Source: Branchinecta lynchi | Taxonomy: Eukaryota > Arthropoda > Branchiopoda > Anostraca > Branchinectidae | NCBI GenBank assembly: GCA_023053575.1 | Contig: JAKZAP010000018.1 | Coordinates: 1,240,001-1,304,000, forward strand | DNA: 64,000 nucleotides | Direction of reading: 5' to 3' | Shown here: piece by piece, positions 57,001-61,067 of the stretch | Layout of the letters: each line of letters opens with the position of its first letter | How positions within the stretch are numbered: position 1 is the first letter of the stretch | Made by a program: the position numbers and the translations under genes | Notes under the pieces: generated by a model | The model's database searches: none | The model's input: only the letters and a program-made list of their open reading frames with translations | Told to the model about the DNA's origin: nothing

Positions 57001-57565
57001 TTTTACAAATGTAATTTTGCAGCTCCTGCTAAGAACCAAAGGGCGTGTTGGCCACAGGTGGCAGTCTTCTCTATTCTACATATTGTGGTAACACTCTTTT
57101 TACATTATTCTACATGCCATTTCATACACGTTTCATACATATACAGCAAACATTCTGCTTACTAAAAATACTCAAGCATCATTACTATTCTTTGAAGGAT
57201 GCCAGATGACTAAAATTCCTAATTTCAACTGTAATTAATTTCTAATCACGAAAGAATACACGGTTCATGCATACATGGAGTTGACTTCTTCTCAATAAAA
57301 AAAAAACATGTTTTGTGATACCTTTTTGGGGTTTACTTCTTCTCAATAAAGTATGTGTGTCTCGCTAGGCAACCTGCTTACTTTGAACTTTTTTTTTTAC
57401 TGCTTTCCCGATTCTTTGGAAAGCAGCAAAATTAAAACTCTGCAGCTGTAGCTCTGTCCTAATTTTCTGTGTTCTCTTTCAGCTCGATCATCAAAGCCGT
57501 GTGTTCACTTCATGCGCGGCTTCTGCAAGTTTGAAGACAAGTGCATGAACTCCCATGCGAGATAA
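18324..57565 (+). CDS. PPP1R10: PNUTS (PP1 nuclear targeting subunit), 11 visible exons, 5' partial
   Basis: Joined CDS: 18324-19366, 42267-42478, 43670-43844, 45183-45545, 48450-48536, 49020-49185, 51093-51235, 52583-52788, 54401-54539, 55130-55282, 57483-57565. Every intron is GT..AG, the phases (1,0,1,1,1,2,1,0,1,1) agree at all ten junctions, and 922 codons run to a TAA. Known role of the family: a nuclear scaffold that docks PP1 in the PTW/PP1 complex (with TOX4 and WDR82) and controls dephosphorylation of the RNA polymerase II CTD and termination factors. Seen here: KFRSHG block (about residue 275), FMDAL (357-361), PP1 docking TIKW (575-578) and Arg597 of DETER, conserved ERIPW and LETIFL blocks, Pro/Met-rich and Arg-rich regions, and a C-terminal CCCH finger. 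The TFIIS N-domain that begins other PNUTS proteins is missing, so the start lies upstream of this exon. Confidence 0.95.
18694..18774 (+). repeat. 27-bp coding minisatellite, three exact copies in PNUTS exon 1
   Basis: Three identical 27-bp units (18694-18720, 18721-18747, 18748-18774) each encode KDDKESSSK, and a partial fourth follows (KDEK). The unit is a multiple of three, so copy number can change without a frameshift. Confidence 0.95.
19447..19640 (+). repeat. degenerate GAGTCC hexamer repeat in intron 1
   Basis: GAGTCC or GAGTCCGAGTCC recurs about nine times between 19480 and 19610. The frame is open for 91 codons because of the repeat, but it follows a clean exon 1 donor and matches nothing in PNUTS. 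Confidence 0.7.
19928..20213 (+). mobile_element. family D MITE, full length
   Basis: Inverted ends CGTATTCTTACCGTTCCCC and GGGAACGGCGAGGATACGCC, with GACTCCTCGGGAA motifs inside. Related copies: 30822-30970 (left half), 59697-59970 and 63243-63352. A TTACC microsatellite (20213-20236) follows. Confidence 0.7.
20237..21209. other. no gene seen (intron 1)
   Basis: Includes ATGGCCCACAGGTAATATCATG near 20292, a possible LINE-tail trace. No other recognisable structure. Confidence 0.35.
21210..21440 (+). repeat. family B repeat, short copy
   Basis: GGCACTTGCCTTCCGGCCAAG, GTCTGTCGGTCGG, GCGAGTTAGGG and CTTGGCAGGCATATTAG match the start of family B at 29704 and 37025. Confidence 0.75.
21702..21741. 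repeat. hairpin of family H end sequences
   Basis: Arms GGATACGTCAGCTAC and GTAGCTGACGTATCC are perfect, with loop AAAGCATC. The arm is the conserved start of family H (53745, 58567, 60900). Confidence 0.85.
21875..22026. repeat. long inverted repeat, 62-bp arms
   Basis: Arms 21875-21936 and 21965-22026 pair with roughly nine-tenths identity around a 28-bp loop. They share AAATCCGAGCGTATTTTACG and TTTCTAGCAATA. Likely a foldback MITE. Confidence 0.85.
22159..22555 (-). mobile_element. family P palindromic MITE, copy 1
   Basis: Built from GATACCACGGT/ACCGTGGTATC and GCGTTTTTGCAGATACCAT modules with inverted GTTGCGTTTTTGC ends. It is in inverted orientation relative to the copies at 51319 and 56047. 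Confidence 0.85.
22556..23155. other. no gene seen (intron 1)
   Basis: Only short frames. Confidence 0.35.
23156..23538. mobile_element. 383-bp inverted-repeat element with an open interior
   Basis: Arms 23156-23191 and 23508-23538 share ATCAGATAGAACCTCCGTCT. The interior keeps a frame open for 163 codons (23075-23566) with no recognised domain, and the frame extends past both arms, so I treat it as a non-autonomous element. Confidence 0.5.
23601..24000. mobile_element. family Z MITE, 400 bp
   Basis: Inverted ends AGTACAGTAGAGATATGCTT and AAGCATACCTGTACT. A second partial copy is at 28094-28210 with ACAGTAGAGGTATGCTTGTTT and GAACGGTCGCC.AAGAAAAC. Confidence 0.65.
24001..24692. other. no gene seen (intron 1)
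   Basis: A hydrophobic 111-codon frame (24325-24660) is present but carries no motif. It overlaps an equally open antisense frame. Confidence 0.35.
24693..25100 (+). repeat. family X, two tandem ~188-bp units
   Basis: CCCGAAATAA.TGTGAC.CGCTTG and ATGAGCGA.AC.TCA recur 188 bp apart (24729 and 24917). The following GGTACGGAAAT..GAGATTT..GA.GAAAA block recurs at 25945. Confidence 0.75.
25101..27485. other. no gene seen (intron 1); family X fragment at 25935-26012
   Basis: A poly(T) run lies at about 26118-26137. Several frames of 60-95 codons have no motif and lie in unconserved positions. Confidence 0.35.
27486..27700 (+). repeat. family H repeat, copy
   Basis: AAATATTCCTTCAGCCCAAG, CTGACT.CGAA.CAT, CGGATAAGTCAGCT and GGCCCTTCTTTGCAAGGGTC follow the family H order seen at 58522 and 60890. 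An inverted TAGCTGACGTATCCG at 27683 closes it. Confidence 0.7.
28094..28210 (+). mobile_element. family Z MITE, left part
   Basis: ACAGTAGAGGTATGCTTGTTT, GAACGGTCGCCTAAGAAAAC and AATACCCGCCAAAAA align with the first ~110 bp of 23601-24000. Confidence 0.6.
28433..28817 (+). mobile_element. family C element with perfect 14-bp target duplication
   Basis: 385 bp flanked by TAGGAAAGAGTGTA on both sides (28419-28432 and 28818-28831). The left end carries AAATAGAAAACCGTG and the right end its inverted copy (AATCACGGTGTTCTATTT), followed by GGTCAGCTTGGCTTCAAACC. The interior has GGGATAAATATAAATTCGG and AACGATGCGG. Other copies: 43013-43320 and, inverted, 1415-1557, 5065-5150 and 38108-38245. Confidence 0.8.
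28832..29308. other. no gene seen (intron 1)
   Basis: Nothing beyond short frames. Confidence 0.35.
29309..29472 (+). mobile_element. M1 hAT-type MITE, diverged copy
   Basis: Ends GGGCCGTATCCACGGGGG and CTCCTGGATATGGCCC, with internal C-tracts. Flanks TTTCTACT and TCTCTACT match 7 of 8. Confidence 0.75.
29704..31610 (+). repeat. family B repeat, long copy
   Basis: Opens with the hairpin GGCACTTG..CCAAGTGCC and GGCGATCCCAAATTCTGTC, then TGTCCGTCGGTCG. It continues as diverged ~150-bp units with AACTTGGCAGGCATA, GATCCGGA and GGGGGAGTGGAGGG blocks, with several G-runs. A family D fragment is inserted at 30822. Confidence 0.75.
30822..30970 (+). mobile_element. family D MITE, left half, inside family B
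   Basis: AGGCGTATTCTAGCCGTTCC, GAGGACTCCTCG and GAGTCACTCCACG match 19928 onward, stopping at a poly(A) run. Confidence 0.7.
31611..33402. other. no gene seen (intron 1)
   Basis: A 172-codon minus-strand frame (31839-32357) has no recognisable domain. Two ATTGG (inverted CCAAT) boxes near 32049 and 32080 sit in a GC-richer patch but have no gene attached. Confidence 0.35.
33403..33428. repeat. 26-nt poly(C) tract
   Basis: Uninterrupted C from 33403 to 33428, with a shorter C-run at about 33324-33332. Confidence 0.95.
33429..33874. other. no gene seen (intron 1)
   Basis: Nothing beyond short frames. Confidence 0.35.
33875..34800 (+). repeat. family A repeat, full length
   Basis: Start GGGATCCCAAAACG, five ordered units beginning near 34126, 34266, 34403, 34539 and 34672, end GGGATCCCATCGAAACC then TTTGGTTTTGTT. 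Unit order and unit-specific bases agree with 15590-16679. Confidence 0.9.
34905..35218 (+). repeat. two tandem ~180-bp units
   Basis: ATGCAGATG.GTA.AACTGTAGC, TTCATTCAAT.GGACGAATAATC and ACCTTCCGG.AGCTTTTT recur about 180 bp apart. Confidence 0.8.
35219..36872. other. no gene seen (intron 1)
   Basis: Short frames. A local GGCCCTTGAAG duplication near 35740-35768. Confidence 0.35.
36873..37020 (+). repeat. family U repeat, copy 1
   Basis: GAATAC..TAAAAC.A, TTTGGCTGTTTTAA.CCTT, GACTTGTAGC.AAAACA and CCGGTTTTTATG follow the order seen at 43441-43617 and 51845-52018. Confidence 0.7.
37025..37935 (+). repeat. family B repeat, middle-sized copy
   Basis: CAATTCCGTCTGTCGGTCGG, GCGAGTTAGGGTACTTCCAG, AACTTGGCAGGC and GATCCGGACACTTTGGGGG units, with a T/G homopolymer junction at 37341-37366. 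Confidence 0.75.
37960..38540 (+). repeat. four diverged ~120-bp units, interrupted by family C
   Basis: CTTAAAGTGCGCATCTTAACC and AAGTAAAAAAA, then CATGATCATTTTT and GTTTTGCTTACAAATGA, recur near 37970, 38075, 38320 and 38430. An inverted family C end lies at 38108-38245. Confidence 0.75.
38541..39313. other. no gene seen (intron 1)
   Basis: A G-run near 38670. Nothing else recognised. Confidence 0.35.
39314..39549. repeat. perfect 44-bp inverted repeat around a LINE-tail-like core
   Basis: Arms 39314-39357 and 39506-39549 are exact reverse complements (GATGCTTTCAATGTAAGGTG...). The 148-bp core has a T-tract, GTATGCTATACTCCGC and AAATAAATAAATAAG. Confidence 0.9.
39550..41351. other. no gene seen (intron 1)
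   Basis: Frames of 60-90 codons only; G-runs near 40452 and 40671. Confidence 0.35.
41352..41514 (+). mobile_element. M1 hAT-type MITE, copy
   Basis: CAGGCTCGTATTCAGG start, G-tract from nt 26, GGATACGGCCTTG end. Flanks GTCGCAAC and TCCGCAAC agree at 6 of 8 positions. Confidence 0.85.
41862..42175 (+). repeat. three degenerate acceptor-like repeats just upstream of PNUTS exon 2
   Basis: Each has a T-rich tract ending in CAG (41880, 42005, 42117) followed by a GAAGAAYGRMC core (41910, 42017, 42145) and an AAGAT(C/T)..TTGG plus G-rich end. Confidence 0.65.
42267..42478 (+). CDS. PPP1R10: PNUTS exon 2: FMDAL block and basic stretch
   Basis: Acceptor TTTTCTAG ends at 42266; donor GTAAAA at 42479. 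CC joins the leftover C of exon 1 to give Pro, then MLQDSSLFMDALAAG, aligning with the FLDAL segment of vertebrate PNUTS, followed by a basic run (EKKRKRK) that could act as a nuclear localisation signal, then acidic and Pro-rich sequence. Ends in phase 0 after QFK. A Tc1-like MITE starts 28 bp past the donor. Confidence 0.93.
42506..42666 (+). mobile_element. family T Tc1-like MITE, copy 1
   Basis: Inverted ends TACTGTAAAAACAAATTT and CTTTTTACAGTGTA, with internal GTATTTGCTAGTGGGATTAA inverted as CCAGTAGCAAATACTG. TA-bounded ends suggest a Tc1/mariner type. Confidence 0.85.
43013..43320 (+). repeat. family C repeat in intron 2
   Basis: GATTTTCGGGGTTTTTTCTT, GATGATGTGCGAGGGATAAA and AAAACGATGCGGAAACAACA match 28433-28780. 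The right end is missing. Confidence 0.85.
43371..43435. repeat. 30-bp-arm hairpin in intron 2
   Basis: Arms 43371-43400 and 43406-43435 pair 29 of 30 (the other a G-T pair in RNA) around an A5 loop, starting GAAGCTTTCACCCAG. Confidence 0.95.
43441..43617 (+). repeat. family U repeat, copy 2
   Basis: GCACTATTTA.TCTTCAACTTATAGTATTTT, CACGGTTTTGGCTGTTTT and AAACAGGGAAACAATTTACA match 51845-52018. Confidence 0.85.
43670..43844 (+). CDS. PPP1R10: PNUTS exon 3: acidic and coiled-coil-like segment
   Basis: Acceptor is a T9-AG ending at 43669; donor AAAG|GTAAGC at 43845. It encodes FYKDILDDETDDSDD and then an alternating Lys/Glu/Arg stretch likely to be helical, ending at ELK plus one base. It is missing from a plain ORF listing because the reading is open but has no early ATG. 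Support comes from matching phase on both sides and strong splice sites. Confidence 0.88.
43845..45182. other. intron 3: small direct repeat and TA microsatellite
   Basis: A ~48-bp duplication (ATTAAGGACA.GAGAAGCTTAAAGG at 44184 and 44226) and a (TA)n run at 45012-45037. No gene. Confidence 0.7.
45183..45545 (+). CDS. PPP1R10: PNUTS exon 4: PP1-docking segment
   Basis: Acceptor CTTTTCAG ends at 45182; donor GTGAGT at 45546. After a Ser/Asp/Glu stretch and four PVVFTA repeats, the exon carries the PP1-binding core: KKTIKW (an RVxF-type motif, TIKW at residues 575-578), then FFYFELDETER, where FF/YF stands for the second hydrophobic docking motif and Arg597 for the Arg motif. Vertebrate PNUTS has SVTW followed by YFYFELDETER at the same spacing. 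This block is the strongest single piece of evidence for the gene identity and for retained PP1 binding. Confidence 0.95.
45266..45337 (+). repeat. 18-bp coding minisatellite, four exact copies in PNUTS exon 4
   Basis: Four identical 18-bp units encode PVVFTA (residues 505-528), followed by a partial fifth (PVEE). The array lies about 45 residues before the PP1 docking motif and is unlike any part of vertebrate PNUTS that I recall. Confidence 0.95.
46101..46463 (-). mobile_element. antisense LINE reverse-transcriptase C-terminal fragment in intron 4
   Basis: Minus-strand product with SPTKSAYTYLNILPNTLLIP, AVKDTEQLLPSLL and a Cys/Arg..FSLKYRLA end resembles the C-terminal region of the LINE at 15221 and of Jockey/CR1 elements. 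Flanks are AT-rich. Confidence 0.5.
46951..47072 (+). repeat. 60-bp tandem duplication in intron 4
   Basis: Two units (46951-47010 and 47011-47072) share TGTTTTTTTAGATTATATTG and ATTCAAACCTAGAAAAT.TTCATG with few differences. Confidence 0.9.
47447..48395 (-). mobile_element. antisense LINE 3' end in intron 4
   Basis: The minus-strand frame from about 48395 to 47596 encodes the C-terminal ~265 residues of a non-LTR polyprotein with CPICGTEGEDAVHLLGYC (CX2CX8HX4C). It is followed by a 3' UTR with CATGGCCCTTGGGCTTTTGTG and a GAAT-type tail at 47447-47475. LAGKKRDSWI is duplicated by an exact 30-bp tandem repeat. The open frame also continues antisense through PNUTS exon 5, which I attribute to chance. 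Confidence 0.85.
48450..48536 (+). CDS. PPP1R10: PNUTS exon 5
   Basis: An 87-bp exon between a T-rich TTTTTTCAG acceptor (ends 48449) and donor GTGAGT (48537). It continues the DETER motif with VNVNRQK, matching VNVNKIK in vertebrates, then a helix-like ADKLMEKDAFIKSRKL. It is overlapped on the other strand by an open frame that continues from an antisense LINE; that frame is not coding here. Confidence 0.92.
49020..49185 (+). CDS. PPP1R10: PNUTS exon 6: conserved ERIPW and LETIFL region
   Basis: Acceptor CCAATATAG ends at 49019; donor GTAAGTG at 49186. It encodes HSEDIMEERIPWMLPP and later TLETIFLSKNM, aligning with HDNMEEKVPW and LQELFLNKES of vertebrate PNUTS. Ends in phase 2. Confidence 0.93.
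49937..50286 (+). mobile_element. hAT-type MITE with CAGTGGTTCCCAACC ends
   Basis: Left CAGTGGTTCCCAACCTTTTC, right CGGTTGGGAACCGATG. Flanks CTCTAGAA and CTCTAGAC agree at 7 of 8, as for a hAT 8-bp duplication. The terminus is the one widely seen in Charlie-type hAT elements. CGTACCCCT motifs recur inside. 350 bp, no transposase. Confidence 0.88.
51093..51235 (+). CDS. PPP1R10: PNUTS exon 7
   Basis: Acceptor TTTCTTTAG ends at 51092; donor GTAAAT at 51236. It encodes PTEPDPDVP and IPLEELEPTPD, corresponding to the HEPDPEP and IPLDEE acidic/proline segment of vertebrate PNUTS. A single G completes the split Met codon from exon 6. Confidence 0.92.
51319..51735 (+). mobile_element. family P palindromic MITE, copy 2 (uninterrupted)
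   Basis: Ends AGTTGCGTTTTTGC and AAACACGCAACT, with repeated GATACCACGG and ACCGTGGTA modules. It contains the single ATTGCAGA (51681-51688) that is duplicated around the insertion in copy 3. Confidence 0.9.
51845..52018 (+). repeat. family U repeat, copy 3
   Basis: CACTATTTACAACTTATAGT, CACGGTTTTGGCTGTTTTAA and AACAATTTACATAACCGG. Confidence 0.85.
52121..52290 (+). mobile_element. family T Tc1-like MITE, copy 2
   Basis: 170 bp from TACTGTAAAAACAAATCTTG to AACTTTTACAGTGTA, with CCCAGTAGAGATAA and CCCAGTAGCAAATATTGCA inside. Ends about 290 bp before the exon 8 acceptor. Confidence 0.85.
52583..52788 (+). CDS. PPP1R10: PNUTS exon 8: Pro/Met/Gly-rich region
   Basis: Acceptor ATTTTTCAG ends at 52582; donor GTAAGT at 52789, phase 0. 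After DLPEGPVAPF it becomes rich in Pro, Met and Gly (GPPQHGPFPPGLPMGPG and PGMMGPRPP), like the long low-complexity region of PNUTS that precedes the zinc finger. Confidence 0.9.
53049..53124 (+). mobile_element. family T MITE, left half
   Basis: CACTGTAATAAAAAATCTTG and CAGTATTTGCAACTGAGATT match the left arm of the 52121 copy, stopping at a poly(A) run. Confidence 0.7.
53125..54400. other. intron 8 remainder: family H copy and homopolymer runs
   Basis: 53748-53850 is family H (CGGATACGTCAGCTACGATG, CCCTTCTTCTCGTCAGACTG). C-runs near 53499 and 54257 and a T-run near 53925. No gene. Confidence 0.55.
54401..54539 (+). CDS. PPP1R10: PNUTS exon 9: Pro/Met-rich region
   Basis: Acceptor TTTTTTTCAG ends at 54400; donor G|GTAAGA at 54540. 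It encodes 46 residues rich in Pro, Met and Tyr (FPPNPMMAPFVPPMYPQY) and continues the composition of exon 8. Ends in phase 1. Confidence 0.88.
54835..54907 (-). tRNA. tRNA-Thr(UGU)-like gene in PNUTS intron 9, antisense
   Basis: On the minus strand a 73-nt cloverleaf can be drawn. The acceptor stem (CCCTCAG with CTGAGGA) pairs 6 of 7, the D stem 3 of 4, the anticodon stem 4 of 5 with loop CTTGTAA (anticodon TGT, U33 present), and the T stem 4 of 5 with loop TTCAAAT. The B box GGTTCAAATCC is nearly consensus, and a T5 Pol III terminator follows a few bases after the 3' end. One mismatch in each stem leaves a decayed gene or tRNA-derived repeat possible. The flank 5' of it recurs at 63580-63735. 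Confidence 0.55.
55130..55282 (+). CDS. PPP1R10: PNUTS exon 10: Arg-rich tail
   Basis: Acceptor TTTTTCCAG ends at 55129; donor C|GTAAGT at 55283. The phase-consistent frame gives EMEYSGPSRGPRPPF and then RGG- and RDR-type sequence (RGGRDRGRSDYYRGERRR, HRDPEDRYRGREP), resembling RNA-binding Arg/Gly-rich regions of nuclear proteins. An alternative open frame from 55118 (107 aa) does not fit the splice phase. Confidence 0.88.
55474..55620 (+). repeat. 74-bp tandem duplication in intron 10
   Basis: Units at 55474 and 55548 share GGGAAAGCTCCGCCGAAGG and AACTTCGTCGGGAATTTTG. Confidence 0.9.
56047..56640 (+). mobile_element. family P palindromic MITE, copy 3, interrupted by a hAT MITE
   Basis: GCGCTTTTGCAGATACCATG start and ACCGTGGTATC modules. 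The sequence resumes after 56607 with the ATTGTAGATCCAGTTACCGT continuation known from copy 2. The right end is eroded. Confidence 0.85.
56420..56607 (+). mobile_element. hAT-type MITE (family M2), 188 bp, inside family P
   Basis: Ends CAGAGGCGCTACCAACC and ATTCGTGACGGCCCTG. Target duplication ATTGCAGA/ATTGTAGA (56412-56419, 56608-56615). A G-tract starts at nt 27 from the left, and a matching C-tract sits about nt 26 inward of the right end. A second copy ends at 63927. Confidence 0.88.
56981..57170 (+). repeat. family V repeat, copy 2, in intron 10
   Basis: TTGGCCACAGGTGGCAGTCTT, CTATTCTACATATTGTGGTA and TACATGCCATT match 17970-18060. Confidence 0.85.
57483..57565 (+). CDS. PPP1R10: PNUTS terminal exon 11: CCCH zinc finger and stop
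   Basis: Acceptor CTCTTTCAG ends at 57482; stop TAA at 57563-57565. Too short for ORF callers. It encodes CVHFMRGFCKFEDKCMNSH, a CCCH finger of spacing C-X7-C-X5-C-X3-H (Cys902, Cys910, Cys916, His920), two residues from the C-terminus. Vertebrate PNUTS ends with a finger of the same kind (C-X8-C-X5-C-X3-H) plus a slightly longer tail. Such fingers usually bind RNA. The nearest AATAAA after the stop are at 58372 and 58687; the poly(A) site is not determined. Confidence 0.94.
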
Positions 57566-57662
57566 CGAACGCAGTGCCCTCTATTTGAACTCATTACATC
57601 GCTCCTCCAGCGGAGTCGGAACTAGATAGTTGTGAAATCGTTCAGTGAGAAATTCATCTTGC

Positions 57663-58257
57663 CCTATCCTTCTGGTTCCGGAATACCGTTTCTGATGACT
57701 ACGACAGATAACGGGGTGACGAAAATCACTGTACTTGAGAAATTATCATCTGTCTTGTCGCGCTACTCAGTCGCATATTTGTGGAGTCCGTTACGACGAA
57801 GGTTACACCCGTTATGCCTGTGAAAACCTGGCAAGCTGTGAAACGAAAAATCATTGTACTTGAGAAGATAACACCAGTCTTGTGGCGCGACTCAGTCGCA
57901 TGGCTTGTTCTTTGAGGCCGTTACGCGTTTTGCAACGGAGGTTACACCCGTTATGCCCGTGAAAACCTGGCAAGCTGTGAAACGAAAAATCATTGTACTT
58001 GAGAAGACAACACCAGTCTTGTGGCGTGACTCAGTCGCATGGCTTGTTTTTTGAGGCCGATACGCGTTTTGCAACGGAGGTTACACCCGTTATGCCCGTG
58101 GGAACCTGGCAAGCTGTGAAACGAAACATCATGGTACTTGAGAAGATAACACCAGTTTTGTCGCGCGACTCAGTCGCATGGCTTGTTCTTTGAGACCGTT
58201 ACGCGTTTTGCAACGAGGTTACACCCGTTATGCCTGTTAAAACCTGGCAAGCTGTGA
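57663..58257 (+). repeat. 139-bp satellite, about four copies, directly after the PNUTS stop
   Basis: Units begin GTTACACCCGTTATGCC at 57802, 57941, 58080 and 58218; a partial diverged unit precedes. Shared inner blocks: CTGGCAAGCTGTGAA, ACTTGAGAAGA.AACACCAGT and CGACTCAGTCGCATGG. Starts about 100 bp past the stop and may be in the 3' UTR. Confidence 0.92.
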
Positions 58258-58521
58258 AGTGAAGTATTGGAATCTGTGGTTGAATATGTTCTCCGAGTTT
58301 GAGGGCCCAAGTGAGAAATTATTGTTGATTGCTCATAGGACTCGACTGATAATCCCATTGACACCCATGGCAATAAATAGCTTGACATTAGCAAACCGTG
58401 CGGCCGGGCAGGGGTTATTGTTAATTTGGCAAGAGGGCATACAAACTTGTATCGCCGTCTGATTAGGTGTGGAGTTTCTGGATTCTTTGGTACACTGAAG
58501 ACAGGACGAATAGTAATTAAA

Positions 58522-58680
58522 TATTCCTTAAGCCGAAACTGACTTTGAAACATGTATTCAAATAATGTATACAACGGATACGTTAGCGACGATGGTTCGT
58601 CAGAGATATGTCGGCCCTTCTTGGCAAGGATCCTCGTCAGGCTGTCAATGTTCAGGGTCAAAGTCGGGGAAGGAAATAAA
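58522..58680 (+). repeat. family H repeat, copy
   Basis: AAATATTCCTTAAGCC, ACTGACTTTGAAACATGTAT, CAACGGATACGTTAGCGACG and GGCCCTTCTTGGCAAGGATC in the family order. Confidence 0.75.
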
Positions 58681-58984
58681 CATGTAATAAATAACTTCAT
58701 AAATAACTATACGAATAGTAATTGGCGGCACGCCATAGTAATTTAAATGAAGTAGAAATGACAAATATTACAACTAAGCGGTATGAAGTAGTGAAAATTA
58801 AATTTATATAAAGAGCTGAAGTGACTTGAACATTTAGATACATTCGAAAAGCAAGAAATGAGGAAAAATAAGAGCATTTGCAACACGGGAAAAATACAAC
58901 GTTACTGTGCAATTCGGCCCATGATTATTCTTCATGTCCTAGGGTATGCCAAACAATACTAACATTCCACACCTAGGCTATTTA

Positions 58985-59058
58985 GATGTGCGATAAAAAT
59001 CTTATCACATGACTCAATGGGGATCACATATGTGATATGTGAAAATGTTATCGCACTT
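58985..59058. repeat. short foldback: GTGCGATAA ends
   Basis: GTGCGATAA and TTATCGCAC bound a 70-bp palindrome with TATCACAT/ATGTGATA inside. Confidence 0.7.
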
Positions 59059-59163
59059 CTGACTATACGATATAACTATGCCTGGTATCATTATGCGACG
59101 ATCAGCAATTGTTACAACACGGCTGCGTGGGATGGTAATGTTATACTTATTAAATGTCATCAT

Positions 59164-59410
59164 GAGCGTGTTCCACCCTACTTATCGTAGTTCTTATGGC
59201 GTCACAGATTTTGGCTTCTTGGCGTCACGGCTGGAACGAATTTTTCTGTTTTCGGTAAAATATCATGCCACGAGCTAATCGGGCCAGTCACGTCACAGAG
59301 ATCGTTGTTACCACGCTCCCGAGCATAGTAAGCAAATAGTTACTATTTCAGAGGTCAGCGTAGTAACTTTTCACGAGTTAGAACAACTGTTAGAAGGGTG
59401 GAACACGCTC
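59164..59410 (+). mobile_element. MITE with GAGCGTGTTCCACCC ends, full copy
   Basis: 247 bp with inverted termini GAGCGTGTTCCACCC and GGGTGGAACACGCTC. Partial copy at 246-467. Confidence 0.8.
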
Positions 59411-59696
59411 CATATCTGATTATCAGTTTATCATATATGATAAAAACGGAGATGAAGACAGACTTCAGGAAAGGAAAGCGCTGTGACCTGTACCTGCTCA
59501 GGCTATGATCGTGTTGAATATTCGGTCGACTCGGCTTGTTGTCTCAGTCAGCTCGCGGTTACGACAAATTCGCCTAGATAAAATTAAATGTAGTCAGGGT
59601 TTTATTTTATGAAATGTTTTCTTAAGGTGTTGATTACTTTTCAAGTAAAATATGGATTAAGTTTGGATCACAGTAGTTTGCCATTACAGCAAAGGA

Positions 59697-59970
59697 TGTA
59701 TTCTCGCCGTTTCCATAGGACTCCACTTGAGGAGTCCCCGCGTTTTTGTTTGCCCCGAGGACTCAATCCCCGTATTCTCGCGAGCCCCACGGACGGGGAA
59801 TGCTCCGACTATCACCACCGTAATAAAAAAGGACTCCCTTTCAATTCGGAGGGGAATCAATTTGCGCTGGTGTTGGTGCAATGTACAATTAATTAAATAT
59901 AATCAGAATAAACACAACCAAAAATAAAGTGGATCCAGACTAATTCCTTGGGCAACGGCGAGAATGCGCC
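59697..59970 (+). mobile_element. family D MITE, full copy
   Basis: GTATTCTCGCCGTTTCC left end, GGCAACGGCGAGAATGCGCC right end, GACTCC-type motifs inside. Confidence 0.7.
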
Positions 59971-60889
59971 TATAGGTTGCGATTGCGTATGCCCAAAACC
60001 GCCAGTGGTTGGGACTGTCCGAGCTGCGCTCCCTGCCAGGGTTGCCAAGAGCTCGAGTCATAGAAGTGTCCCAATTGCTGACATTTTTACACCTCGAATT
60101 TTTGTTGTGCGTTCCGCTGCACAACGCACAAAATGGGTAATAACTGAATTTGTAACAGCATTTTTCAAAAGATTTCTTAACTATTACATCACAGTTTTGT
60201 AACAAAGTTTAATCGGAAATGAGCTTTATTTAAGGCTTCAGACTGTTTTTGTGTACGAAAGCTAAGTAAAGTAGGTACATGTTTTGGGGGCGGTAATCCA
60301 TCACTTTAGTAAAGTAAATGAAAAAGTGCTTTTCTGACATAAAAAGTGTCATTCGTAAAAAAAAGGTGTCACTTTCAGAGAAAAGTGTCAGGGTGTCCCC
60401 CAGAGACAAAAAGTGTCAAAAATGTCACACTTGGCAACAGTGCTCCCTGAAGCTACTAGTCCAGCTTTTTGCCTACCATCATGTATTCACTTGGCCACCT
60501 TCTCTCCCAGGCAGTGTTGCCGTCTTTCTCTTACGGAACATATGACATTCTTTCACAAAAACGTATGACATTCCTATGCCTACTCCGTCCTTTCTACCGA
60601 ATATCAGCGATGAATCTCACCTCTTCACTTTCATGATCACGATTTTGCATTTGTACGGTCTTACCTGTCACAGAATTCTGGCTCGCCTTGTCGAAGAAGT
60701 GCAAAATTGCCGGATTCTACGACCCATGCCAAGAATGACTTCAAGTTCAGGATCACTTCCTTGATTGGACACTCAGATTTCATAACACGTTTCGCTGAAT
60801 TGTTGTTTAACCTGTCTTCCCATTAAGTCCATCTCCTCAGATCTATAATTTAAACTTTCGATTGTGTTTAATTTATATAATGATTTTAT
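59971..60889. other. no gene seen
   Basis: Several AAAAAGTGTCA motifs at 60340-60430. Frames are short and unmatched. Confidence 0.35.
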
Positions 60890-60985
60890 TTGACGGTGCA
60901 CAACGGATACGTCAGCTACATTCTGTTAGAGCTATATTTCGGCCCTTCTTGGCAAGGGTCCTCTTCAGGTTTAAGCTGGAAAATA
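60890..60985 (+). repeat. family H repeat, copy
   Basis: CAACGGATACGTCAGCTACA and GGCCCTTCTTGGCAAGGGTC. Confidence 0.75.
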
Positions 60986-61067
60986 AAAAAATATGGAATG
61001 AAAATTAACAAAAAATTTGAATATAAAATTTTAATAAATTTGGGTCATGCTAAAACCGGACATAAAG

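Noticed and set aside
58372..58692. AATAAA sites at 58372 and 58687 as the PNUTS poly(A) signal
   Set aside because: Plausible but AATAAA is frequent in this AT-rich sequence; not strong enough to list as a feature.
58170..58700. 176-codon minus-strand frame
   Set aside because: Covers part of the 139-bp satellite and a family H copy; no conserved sequence.
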